NCBI GenBank assembly: GCA_038138145.1
Contig: JAYQDD010000003.1
Coordinates: 175,733-239,732 of the forward strand
DNA from: UBA3537 sp038138145
Lineage (GTDB): Bacteria > Bacteroidota > Bacteroidia > Flavobacteriales > Flavobacteriaceae
Reading direction: 5' to 3'
DNA length: 64,000 bases
Part shown: piece after piece, positions 43,215 through 51,663 of the stretch
How the letters are laid out: every line of letters begins with the position of its first letter
Numbering within the stretch: position 1 is the first letter of the stretch
The notes under the pieces: model-generated
The model's database searches: none
What the model was told of the DNA's origin: nothing
The model's input: only the letters and a program-made list of their open reading frames with translations
Position numbers and translations under genes: made by a program

Positions 43215-44501
43215 ATGATGGATGCCCTAATAAAATATATAAAAATCAGTCTTTTCTTGATTTGTATTTTAGGTGTGTCCTGTAATAACACAACCAAAAA
43301 GAATTTGAATTCTAACAATAAAACTGCTGCGCAACTTTTGGGTAATCCAAAGTATCCAGCCATTTCGTATGGAGGATACCGTAAGTCATCGAGAGAAATT
43401 CAACCTTCGATTGAAGCTATAAAGGAAGACTTAAACATCATGCATGCTATGGGAATTCGTTTACTTAGAACCTATAATTTGCAACTCGATCAAGCACCGA
43501 ATATACTCAAGGCCATAATGGAATTGAGAATGGAGCACTCTGGTTTTGAAATGTATGTCATGCTTGGCGCATGGATCGACTGTGAAAATGCATGGACCGA
43601 TCTACCTCCAAACCACGATAAAGAAGATGAACAAAACAATGCTTCAGAAATTGCCAAAGCCATTGAATTGGCAAATCAATATCCAGAGATTGTAAAAATC
43701 ATTGCTGTTGGCAATGAATCTATGGTGCATTGGGCAACGTCTTATTTTGTCAAACCTGAAGTGGTATTGAAGTGGGTCAACCATTTGCAAGAACAAAAAA
43801 AACAAGGTCATCTTCCAGAATCGCTTTGGATAACCAGCTCAGACAATTTTGCCTCATGGGGTGGTGGAAGTTCCGATTACCACAACAAAGATTTAGAAGA
43901 ACTTGTAGCTGCTGTAGACTTCATTTCTGTACACACCTACCCATTTCACGATACGCATTACAATTCTGATTTTTGGTTAGTACCAGAAAACGAATTTCAG
44001 CTTTCCGAATCAAGACAAATAGAATCCGCCATGCAGCGCGCCAAAGACTACGCTATTCAACAGTACAAAAGTGTGAAAGATTACATCGCTACTTTAGGTA
44101 TAGATAAGCCAATTCATATTGGAGAAACGGGCTGGGCAACAACATCACAGGGACTTTACGGTGCCCATGGATCTCATGCCGCTGATGAATACAAACAAGC
44201 ATTGTATTATAACTTAATGCGTGAGTGGACCCAAGAAAACAACATTTCATGTTTCTTTTTTGAAGCATTTGACGAACAATGGAAAGACAGCAACAATCCT
44301 AATGGTTCTGAAAATCATTTTGGGCTATTTACTATAGACGGTCAAGCAAAATATGCTCTATGGCCATCCGTAGACAAAGAGATTTTTAAAGGACTTACAA
44401 GAGACGGAAATTCAATTAAAAAAACCCACGGTGGGAATAAAAGTATTTTGTTAAAAAATGTTTTCCCACCAAAATCAACCCTAATTCATAACGTAAACTA
44501 A
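43215..44501 (+). CDS. Exported GH17 glucanase, lipoprotein
   Basis: A 428-aa clan GH-A enzyme of family GH17 (beta-1,3-glucanase or glucanosyltransferase type). It has a type II signal with lipobox LGVSC (Cys23). The acid/base Glu168 is in IAVGNES and the nucleophile Glu304 in HIGETGWAT, both intact. FEAFDEQWKDS lies near the C-terminal end of the barrel. The tail after about 395 is polar and unassigned. It resembles the signal-less GH17 at 49396 through the whole barrel, so the two look like paralogues. It starts 29 bases after the phosphorylase gene. ATG at 43215 is doubled (ATGATG), so the second Met is equally possible. Confidence 0.85.
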   Translation: MMDALIKYIKISLFLICILGVSCNNTTKKNLNSNNKTAAQLLGNPKYPAISYGGYRKSSREIQPSIEAIKEDLNIMHAMGIRLLRTYNLQLDQAPNILKAIMELRMEHSGFEMYVMLGAWIDCENAWTDLPPNHDKEDEQNNASEIAKAIELANQYPEIVKIIAVGNESMVHWATSYFVKPEVVLKWVNHLQEQKKQGHLPESLWITSSDNFASWGGGSSDYHNKDLEELVAAVDFISVHTYPFHDTHYNSDFWLVPENEFQLSESRQIESAMQRAKDYAIQQYKSVKDYIATLGIDKPIHIGETGWATTSQGLYGAHGSHAADEYKQALYYNLMREWTQENNISCFFFEAFDEQWKDSNNPNGSENHFGLFTIDGQAKYALWPSVDKEIFKGLTRDGNSIKKTHGGNKSILLKNVFPPKSTLIHNVN

Positions 44502-44507
44502 TCCAAA

Positions 44508-45533
44508 ATGAAAACCTTAAGTCTATTTACCGTTTTAATCGTTTCCTTCACACTCATTGTATGGCCATCTTCATCTGAAATAGTCGAAGTTTCTGGAAAG
44601 CAGTTGCTCGTAGATAGTCAGCCCTACTTTATGAAAGGTATATGCTATCACCCTGTGCCAAAAGGAGAAACAAAGCGTAATTTCAACAGCATAGATCAAG
44701 ACCTAGCATTAATGATTGAAGCAGGGATAAATACCATTCGTGTTTATGCACCAATTGACGATATAGAAATATTGGATAAAATTGATGCTGCAGGCCTCAA
44801 GCTCATTGTTAGTTTTGGGTACAACCAAAATGGAGTGTATGATATTCTTTCAGGTACTTTTTTGGACTATATTAAAAAATATAAAGATCATAATTCAATT
44901 TTAATTTGGGAGCTTGGTAATGAATACAACTATCATCCAGAGTGGTTTGATGGCGATATTCAAAACTGGTACAATGCTCTAAGCGCAGCTACAGATTTAA
45001 TTCATGAACATGATCCAAATCATCCTGTTGCAACTGCTCATGGTGATATGCCGGATAAACAAGCGTTTGCATCAAATCCAAATATTGACATTTGGGGCTT
45101 GAATGTTTATCGATGGGATCAACCACAATCTATTTTTGAAGAATGGGAAGCGGTAAGTGACAAGCCCGTTTATCTTTCTGAAGCAGGTGCTGATAGCTAT
45201 ATGAAAATTGCAAAAGCAGGATTCGAACAAGGGGAAAACCAATATGCTCAGGCGGTAGCAAATGCAAAAATTATTGATGCGGTTTTAGCGCAAAGTGATG
45301 TGGCATCAGGAATTCTTATTTTTTCATTTACAGACGGCTTGTGGAAAGCTGGAAATCCAGACCAGCAAGATGTTGGCGGTTGGGCGCCAAACAGTAGTGG
45401 TGTCCCTTATGATGGAGCCCCAAATGAAGAATATTGGGGTATTGTTGATATTAACCGAACAAAAAAAGAAACTTTTGAAGTCATCAAACAAAAGTTTCTA
45501 AACTTTTCATTAGAAACACAAACAAAACAATAG
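44508..45533 (+). CDS. Exported clan GH-A glycosidase, family unclear
   Basis: A 341-aa TIM-barrel enzyme with an N-terminal hydrophobic signal (about 1-19) without a lipobox Cys. The motifs are those of clan GH-A retaining enzymes: acid/base Glu139 in IWELGNEYNYH and nucleophile Glu225 in VYLSEAGADSY. The opening, PYFMKGICYHPVPKGE then INTIRVYAP, is reminiscent of GH2 catalytic domains and GH72-type transglycosylases. None fits clearly by eye, so I give no family number. Gene spacing is 6 bases on both sides, and the context predicts beta-glucan as substrate. Confidence 0.75.
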   Translation: MKTLSLFTVLIVSFTLIVWPSSSEIVEVSGKQLLVDSQPYFMKGICYHPVPKGETKRNFNSIDQDLALMIEAGINTIRVYAPIDDIEILDKIDAAGLKLIVSFGYNQNGVYDILSGTFLDYIKKYKDHNSILIWELGNEYNYHPEWFDGDIQNWYNALSAATDLIHEHDPNHPVATAHGDMPDKQAFASNPNIDIWGLNVYRWDQPQSIFEEWEAVSDKPVYLSEAGADSYMKIAKAGFEQGENQYAQAVANAKIIDAVLAQSDVASGILIFSFTDGLWKAGNPDQQDVGGWAPNSSGVPYDGAPNEEYWGIVDINRTKKETFEVIKQKFLNFSLETQTKQ

Positions 45534-45539
45534 ACCAAC

Positions 45540-47024
45540 ATGAAATTCAAAATATACTTTTCTATATTTATTTTAATTACCACCAGTGCATGTATGAACT
45601 CACCTAAGGAAACCATTACCGTTTTTGAAACCTCACAAAGTGGCCATCAACTCACAGAACGTACAGATTTTAAAGTTGGAGCAAATCCATCATCAATAAA
45701 ACTAAATTTTGATCAAAAATTTCAAACGATTTCGGGATTTGGTGGGGCATTTACAGAAGCTTCAGCATACTTATTGAATCAGATTAGCCCTAAAAATAGA
45801 ACAGCCATATTGGAGGCCTATTTTAGCAGAAAAGGTGCAAATTATTCACTGACGCGAACCCACATGAATTCCTGTGATTTTTCATTATCTAATTACTCTT
45901 ACACGCCAGTTGCTGGAGATGAAAATTTAGAACATTTTTCAGTAGATGAAGATAAGCAAGACTTAATCCCTATGATAAAAGATGCACTAGCCACTACAGA
46001 AGACGGCTTTAGACTTTTTGCGTCGCCTTGGACTGCTGCACCATGGATGAAAGACAATAACGACTGGGTTGGGGGAAAATTACGTCCTGAGTATTATGAC
46101 ACTTGGGCCTTGTTTTTCTCAAAATATGTTGATGCCTACAAAGCTGAAGGCATCGATATCTGGGGGTTTACGGTAGAAAATGAACCTCATGGGAATGGCA
46201 ACAACTGGGAAAGCATGCATTTTTCTCCGGAAGAAATGACTGATTTTGTTCAAAATTTTCTTGGACCAAAATTAGAAGCCGATGGTAAAGGAGATTTGAT
46301 AATTCTTGGCTATGATCAAAATCGAGAAGGCATCAAAGAATGGGTAGACGTGATGTATAAAGATGAAGAGTCTTCAAAGTATTACGATGGAACAGCGATT
46401 CATTGGTATGAAAGTACCTATGATTACTTTCCAGAAGCACTACAATATGCTCATGAAAAAGCACCAAACAAATTTTTAATCCAAACCGAAGCTTGTGTAG
46501 ATTCTGAAGTACCTGCGTGGAAAGACGACAGTTGGTATTGGAAAAAAGAAGCGACCGATTGGGGTTTCGATTGGCGTGAAGATGAAAAGAAATATTTACA
46601 CCCAAAATATGCTCCAGCCAATCGTTATGCTCGAGACATTATTGGATGTCTCAACAATTGGGTTGATGGTTGGGTCGATTGGAATATGGTTTTGGATCGT
46701 CAAGGTGGTCCAAATTGGTTCAAGAATTGGTGTGTAGCACCAATTATAGTTGATCCAGAAGCCGATGAGGTCTATCACACACCATTGTACTACATCATGG
46801 CACATTTTAGTAAATATATTCGTCCCGGAGCAGAAGTCATTGGCGTGGAATCCAGTGACAAAGACTTGATGGTTACTGCAGCCAAAAACCCAGATGGTTC
46901 TGTAGCTGTTGTGGTTTTTAATGAGGGAATGGAACACAAATCATTTGCATTAACAACAACTGCATCAACAACGCAGATTTCAATTAACCCTCAAGCAATT
47001 CAAACAATATTGATTACTAACTAA
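45540..47024 (+). CDS. Exported GH30 glycosidase, lipoprotein
   Basis: A 494-aa protein with lipobox TTSAC (Cys18). The (beta/alpha)8 domain starts FQTISGFGGAFTEASAYLLN, has acid/base Glu215 in TVENEPHG and nucleophile Glu317 in LIQTEACVD, and ends in the side beta-domain typical of GH30 (VAVVVFNEGMEHKSF, then AIQTILI). The sequence is of the subfamily 1/3 type. In laminarin loci GH30 enzymes remove beta-1,6-linked glucose branches, which is the inferred role here. It lies between the GH-A enzyme (6 bases) and the transporter (13 bases). Confidence 0.88.
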   Translation: MKFKIYFSIFILITTSACMNSPKETITVFETSQSGHQLTERTDFKVGANPSSIKLNFDQKFQTISGFGGAFTEASAYLLNQISPKNRTAILEAYFSRKGANYSLTRTHMNSCDFSLSNYSYTPVAGDENLEHFSVDEDKQDLIPMIKDALATTEDGFRLFASPWTAAPWMKDNNDWVGGKLRPEYYDTWALFFSKYVDAYKAEGIDIWGFTVENEPHGNGNNWESMHFSPEEMTDFVQNFLGPKLEADGKGDLIILGYDQNREGIKEWVDVMYKDEESSKYYDGTAIHWYESTYDYFPEALQYAHEKAPNKFLIQTEACVDSEVPAWKDDSWYWKKEATDWGFDWREDEKKYLHPKYAPANRYARDIIGCLNNWVDGWVDWNMVLDRQGGPNWFKNWCVAPIIVDPEADEVYHTPLYYIMAHFSKYIRPGAEVIGVESSDKDLMVTAAKNPDGSVAVVVFNEGMEHKSFALTTTASTTQISINPQAIQTILITN

Positions 47025-47037
47025 CAAACAAAAAAAT

Positions 47038-48462
47038 ATGAATAATTCACTTAAAACCAACAAAGTACCGATGGGCCAAAAAATTGCTTTTGGCTTTGGT
47101 ATGTTGGCCAATCAAATGTTTCCAGCCATTCTGGGCATTTTTATGATTGTTTTAGTTGAAGACTTAGGATTCAAGGGATGGATGTGGTCTTTAGTTTTTC
47201 TTTTCCCAAGAATTTTCGATGCTTTCCTTGACCCTATAATGGGTTTCATTTCGGATAATACAAAGTCTAAATGGGGGCGACGTCGGCAATATGTTCTCAT
47301 CGGCGGAATACTTATGGGGCTTGCCTATATCTTTATGTGGCAACTTTATAAAGCTGATGGAGTAGAATATAACTTTTGGTATTTCTTTTTGTGGTCTCTG
47401 GTATTTTATTTAGGACTCACCATTTTCAGTGTTCCTTATGTAGCTATGGGTTATGAAATGAGCGATGATTTCCATGAAAGAACAAATATTATGGCCATCT
47501 CTCAATGGATTGGTCAATGGGCTTGGGTTATCGCACCCTTATTCTGGATCATTATGTACGACGAAAACTGGTTTTCATCCGCAGATGTTGCGGTTCGCGA
47601 ATTGGCCATTTGGGTGGCTATACCCTGTGCTATTTGTGCTATTGTACCTGCAATTTTTATTGAAAGCAAATCCACGTTAAATGAAGACTACGAACCCCTA
47701 AATTCAGCTAATATTGGCAATAGTCTAAAAAAGATATTTGACAGTTTTGGAGAAGCGTTTAAGATTAAAGAATTCAGAAAATTATGCGGCGCTACATTTT
47801 TAATATTTAATGCTTTTAACACCGTTGCGGCTTTAACCTTTTTTGTTATCGTGTATAAATTATTTAACGGCGATGCAGGGGCAAGCGGTATTTGGGTTTC
47901 TATGTTTGGGTGTTTAGGGGCTTTAGGGACTACTTTTATTGTGATCCCAACAGTAGCTTGGATGTCCAAAAAAATGGGAAAGAAAAAAGCGTTCATGCTA
48001 TCACAAGGCATATCGTTGGTAGGCTATATAATGTTGTATTTTTTATTCATCCCAGGAAAACCATGGATGTATATCATAGCGTTACCTTTCTTTTCATTTG
48101 GGATAGGAAGTTTATTTACAATTATGATGTCTATGACCGCCGATGTTATTGATATTGATGAGGTTAATACAGGAAAGCGTAGAGAAGGAATTTTTGGCGC
48201 CATCTATTGGTGGATGGTAAAAGTGGGTTATGGAATTGCTGGTGCACTGAGTGGTGTCATAATAACGGTTGTTGGTTTTAATCCAGATCTTGTAACTCTT
48301 GATCAACAATCTGCTGTAGATGGACTACACGCCTTCTTTTGTTTTTTCCCAATGGGGGGAACAATCATTGCTATGTTTGTAATGTGGAACTACAGCATCA
48401 CAGAAGAAAAAGCTAGAGAAATTAAAGCGATATTAACAAAAAGAAAAAACGAAAACAAATAA
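47038..48462 (+). CDS. MFS sugar symporter, GPH family
   Basis: A 474-aa permease with 12 predicted membrane segments. It matches the glycoside-pentoside-hexuronide:cation symporters: KIAFGFGMLANQMFPA near the N-terminus, the loop DPIMGFISDNTKSKWGRRRQ between helices 2 and 3, and SMTADVIDIDEVNTGKRREG in the C-terminal half. In this operon it most likely carries glucose or short glucan oligomers across the inner membrane to the cytoplasmic GH17 and phosphorylase enzymes. Confidence 0.9.
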   Translation: MNNSLKTNKVPMGQKIAFGFGMLANQMFPAILGIFMIVLVEDLGFKGWMWSLVFLFPRIFDAFLDPIMGFISDNTKSKWGRRRQYVLIGGILMGLAYIFMWQLYKADGVEYNFWYFFLWSLVFYLGLTIFSVPYVAMGYEMSDDFHERTNIMAISQWIGQWAWVIAPLFWIIMYDENWFSSADVAVRELAIWVAIPCAICAIVPAIFIESKSTLNEDYEPLNSANIGNSLKKIFDSFGEAFKIKEFRKLCGATFLIFNAFNTVAALTFFVIVYKLFNGDAGASGIWVSMFGCLGALGTTFIVIPTVAWMSKKMGKKKAFMLSQGISLVGYIMLYFLFIPGKPWMYIIALPFFSFGIGSLFTIMMSMTADVIDIDEVNTGKRREGIFGAIYWWMVKVGYGIAGALSGVIITVVGFNPDLVTLDQQSAVDGLHAFFCFFPMGGTIIAMFVMWNYSITEEKAREIKAILTKRKNENK

Positions 48463-48486
48463 GATAATTAATTAAAAACTTAACCA

Positions 48487-49371
48487 ATGTCCTATAGAAA
48501 AGAAAAATACAGATCACTGCTCGGAATTGACACTAATCAATTAGGCGAGAAAGAACTCCGAAAACTTAGTCAGACAGTCCTGGAAGCGGGAATGCATGGG
48601 CTGTGTTTTAGTCCCTACGAAGAAGGTCAAGAACCCGGAGATCCAATTTCTGAAGCTCAAATCCGAAGAAAATTAGAATTGATTTTGCCCTACACCAAAT
48701 GGATTCGAACGTTTTCATGTACAGAAGGCAATGAGCAAATTCCAAAACTCGCCAAAGAATATGGGCTAAAGACTTTAGTCGGGGCTTGGTTAGGCGATGA
48801 TGCCGAAATCAATGAAAATGAAATCGAGGGGCTTATCGCATTAAGCAAGGCAGGTTTTGTCGATGTTGCTGCTGTAGGCAATGAAGTCATGTACCGTGGT
48901 GACTTGGAAGAAAGCGAACTTATTTCATTCATAAAGCGTGTAAAAAAAGAAATTCCAAACATTCCAGTCGGTTATGTTGATGCTTATTATGAATTTTCTG
49001 AGCGTACAAAGATCACTGAAGCGTGTGATGTTATTTTAGCCAATTGTTATCCTTACTGGGAGGGCTGTAGCTTAGAATATTCATTGGTGTACATGAAACA
49101 AATGTTCTATCAAGCACGTGCAGCGGGCAATGGAAAAAAAGTAATTATCACAGAAACGGGTTGGCCAAGTGAAGGCGCAAGTCTTGAAGGTGCTCATCCA
49201 TCCTATGAAAATGCACTTCGCTATTTTATCAATGCACAAAAATGGTCTAAAGAAGACAACGTAGAAATGTTTTACTTCTCATCTTTTGACGAATCTTGGA
49301 AAGTTGGTTCAGAAGGAGATGTAGGTGCGTTTTGGGGGCTTTGGGATAAAGACGAAAATTTGAAATTTTAA
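48487..49371 (+). CDS. Cytoplasmic GH17-like glycosidase
   Basis: A 294-aa barrel with no signal peptide (starts MSYRKEKYRSLLGIDTNQLG). The acid/base Glu133 is in AAVGNEVMY and the nucleophile Glu223 in VIITETGWPSEG, both present. FYFSSFDESWK and FWGLWDKD close the barrel. Overall closer to plant/fungal-type GH17 than its two neighbours. With the cytoplasmic phosphorylase it suggests that imported glucan fragments are hydrolysed or rearranged inside the cell. Spacing to neighbours is 24 bases on each side. Confidence 0.82.
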   Translation: MSYRKEKYRSLLGIDTNQLGEKELRKLSQTVLEAGMHGLCFSPYEEGQEPGDPISEAQIRRKLELILPYTKWIRTFSCTEGNEQIPKLAKEYGLKTLVGAWLGDDAEINENEIEGLIALSKAGFVDVAAVGNEVMYRGDLEESELISFIKRVKKEIPNIPVGYVDAYYEFSERTKITEACDVILANCYPYWEGCSLEYSLVYMKQMFYQARAAGNGKKVIITETGWPSEGASLEGAHPSYENALRYFINAQKWSKEDNVEMFYFSSFDESWKVGSEGDVGAFWGLWDKDENLKF

Positions 49372-49395
49372 GTTCTTTTTTTTAACTTTAATCTT

Positions 49396-50328
49396 ATGAA
49401 CTACACAAAAGTTTTGGGCGTACCCAAAGGAACGGCAGTATGCTATTCGGGCTATCGAAACGGGCAACGCCCAGGACATATATACCCTTCATACGACGAA
49501 GTTAAAGAAGATTTATATATCATTGAAAAGCAATGGCAATACATTCGGCTATACAGTTGTGACGAACACTCCAAAACAGTTTTAGAAGTCATAAGCGAAG
49601 AAAAAATGGACTTGAAAGTCATGCTTGGTGCCTATATTGAAGCAGAAGAAAATAATCCAAATTGTCCATGGGGTGGCGGTGTTTACACACCTACTCAATT
49701 AGTGGAAAACAAAAAAAATAATCAACAGAAAATGGATGTCCTCATTGGTTTAGCCAATCAATTTCCTGACATTATTTTTACGCTATCTGTGGGTAATGAG
49801 GCCTGTGTAGATTGGACCGATCACTTAGTGTCTGTGGATGCTGTTATCTCCTATGTGAAATATGTAAAAGCCAACGCGCAACAGCCCGTAACCTTTTGTG
49901 AAAACTATGTGCCATGGCTCGACAAATTAGAACCCTTAGTCGCCGAAGTTGATTTTATTTCCATACATACCTATCCCGTTTGGGAATATAAAACCATTCA
50001 TGAAGGGATGGAATTTACAAAGCAGAACTATGATGCAGTAGCCAAAAAATACCCCAACAAACTTGTTGTTATTACAGAAGCTGGATGGGCAACACAATCT
50101 AATGGTTATGGCATTCCAGTAGCGCACGTAAATGACGAGGTACAGAAAATATATTACAAAGCCCTAACCCATTGGAGTTCTTCAGAAAACATCCTCACGT
50201 TTGTTTTTGAAGCCTTTGATGAGCCATGGAAAGGATCTGAGGATCCCAATGAGCCGGAGAAGCACTGGGGATTATTTACTGTAGATCGAGTACCTAAACT
50301 CGCCATGCAACCAATTACCTACAAATAG
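49396..50328 (+). CDS. Cytoplasmic GH17-like glycosidase, paralogue of the exported GH17
   Basis: A 310-aa barrel without signal peptide. The acid/base Glu135 is in LSVGNEACVDW and the nucleophile Glu228 in VVITEAGWATQS, both intact. Segment-by-segment it follows the exported GH17 at 43215 (SGYRNGQRPGH against GGYRKSSREIQ; FEAFDEPWKGSEDPNEPEKH against FEAFDEQWKDSNNPNGSENH; HWGLFTVD against HFGLFTID). This suggests duplication with gain or loss of an export signal. It is the last gene of the operon. Confidence 0.85.
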   Translation: MNYTKVLGVPKGTAVCYSGYRNGQRPGHIYPSYDEVKEDLYIIEKQWQYIRLYSCDEHSKTVLEVISEEKMDLKVMLGAYIEAEENNPNCPWGGGVYTPTQLVENKKNNQQKMDVLIGLANQFPDIIFTLSVGNEACVDWTDHLVSVDAVISYVKYVKANAQQPVTFCENYVPWLDKLEPLVAEVDFISIHTYPVWEYKTIHEGMEFTKQNYDAVAKKYPNKLVVITEAGWATQSNGYGIPVAHVNDEVQKIYYKALTHWSSSENILTFVFEAFDEPWKGSEDPNEPEKHWGLFTVDRVPKLAMQPITYK

Positions 50329-50406
50329 GTATTTTTTTAAAATTTCACTAAATTGCAATACGCCTTTTCGGCGGTACACACGTGCAAACCCATATGTTCT
50401 ATTCCT

Positions 50407-51645
50407 ATGAGAGATAAAATAAAATGCCCTAATTGTGGCCACGGATTTGATGTAGAAGAAGCATTAAGCGGACAACTACAAGCACACTTTAAGGCAGAAT
50501 TTGAAAAAAAAGTCCAAGACCAAGCCAAAATTTTTCAACAAGAAAAAGATAAACTCGAAAAGGAACGCTTAGAATTTCAAACTAAAAAAGAAAAAGAAAA
50601 TGAAATTTTTAAAGCAAAATTAGAACAACGCATCCAACAAGAAACAGAAAAAATACAGAACAAAACAAAATCTGATTTTGAGCTAGAACTTAAATCCCTT
50701 AAGGAACAATTTGATGAAAAAAACAAAGAAGTTCGCACCCTAAAGCAACAAGAAATCAACCTCAAAAAAAGAGAATTAGAGTTAGAAGAAAAAGCAAAAG
50801 ACCAAGAGCTTTTGGTGCAACAGCAACTTCTTGAAAAGCAAAAAGAAATAGAAGAAAAAGCACGTGCCAAAGAACGAGAAGCCAACGCTTTGAAAGAACG
50901 AGAGTTTCAAAAGCAATTGGAAGATCAAAAGAAGCTCATTGAAGAAATGAAACGAAAGGCAGAGCAAGGATCAATGCAAATGCAAGGTGAAGTTCAAGAA
51001 TTGGCTTTGGAAGAATTACTAAAGCTAACCTTCCCTTTTGACATGATTTCTGAAGTTTCCAAAGGCATTCGTGGCGCCGATGTGGTGCAAACGGTAGTCA
51101 ATGCGCAACAAATTCAGTGTGGAACGATTGTTTTTGAAAGTAAGCGTACCAAGAATTTCGATCAAAAATGGATCGATAAACTCAAGCAAGATCAGATGCG
51201 GGTAAAAGGCGATATTGCCGTTTTGGTCACCGAAACTCTGCCCAACGATTGGGAGCGTTTTGACTTTAAAGATGGAGTCTGGATATGTCATTTCAATGAA
51301 GTTAAAAGTTTAACCAAAGTGTTGCGTGAGGTCTTGATTAAAGCACAGACAGTTGCAGCTGTTCAAGTGAATAAAGGCGACAAAATGGAATTGCTCTATA
51401 ACTATCTTACCAGTAACGATTTTACGCAAAAAATCAAACGCATCATTGAGACTTACGACACCATGAGCACACAACTAAATTCAGAGAAAAAAGCCATGAA
51501 CCGTATGTGGGCCACGCGCGAGAAACAAATTTGGTTGGTTCAAGAAAATTTAAGTGCACTCTTTGGTGACATTAAAGGGATCGCGGGAAATGCTATAGAT
51601 TCTGGGAACTTGTTAGAGTTGAACGACCCCAGTTTTGACGAGTAA
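50407..51645 (+). CDS. DUF2130 protein: coiled coil plus nuclease-like domain
   Basis: A 412-aa protein from ATG 50407 (MRDKIKCPNCGHGFDVEEAL). A small CxxC zinc-ribbon-like head is followed by a long charged coiled coil (about 30-200), then the DUF2130 domain. There, GIRGADVVQTVVNAQ followed by GTIVFESKRTKNFD has the spacing of a PD-(D/E)xK nuclease core (Asp, then Glu-Ser-Lys). Activity is not demonstrated for the family as far as I know. An upstream in-frame TTG at 50353 gives an extension of Cys/His-rich but implausible sequence and is not used. Monocistronic, converging on galE. Confidence 0.85.
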   Translation: MRDKIKCPNCGHGFDVEEALSGQLQAHFKAEFEKKVQDQAKIFQQEKDKLEKERLEFQTKKEKENEIFKAKLEQRIQQETEKIQNKTKSDFELELKSLKEQFDEKNKEVRTLKQQEINLKKRELELEEKAKDQELLVQQQLLEKQKEIEEKARAKEREANALKEREFQKQLEDQKKLIEEMKRKAEQGSMQMQGEVQELALEELLKLTFPFDMISEVSKGIRGADVVQTVVNAQQIQCGTIVFESKRTKNFDQKWIDKLKQDQMRVKGDIAVLVTETLPNDWERFDFKDGVWICHFNEVKSLTKVLREVLIKAQTVAAVQVNKGDKMELLYNYLTSNDFTQKIKRIIETYDTMSTQLNSEKKAMNRMWATREKQIWLVQENLSALFGDIKGIAGNAIDSGNLLELNDPSFDE

Positions 51646-51663
51646 TTCGTTTATTTTGAGGAT

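Noticed and set aside
43215..47024. T9SS C-terminal sorting domains on the exported glycosidases
   Set aside because: The C-termini of the GH17, GH-A and GH30 proteins end in their catalytic or side domains, and two carry lipobox signals instead.
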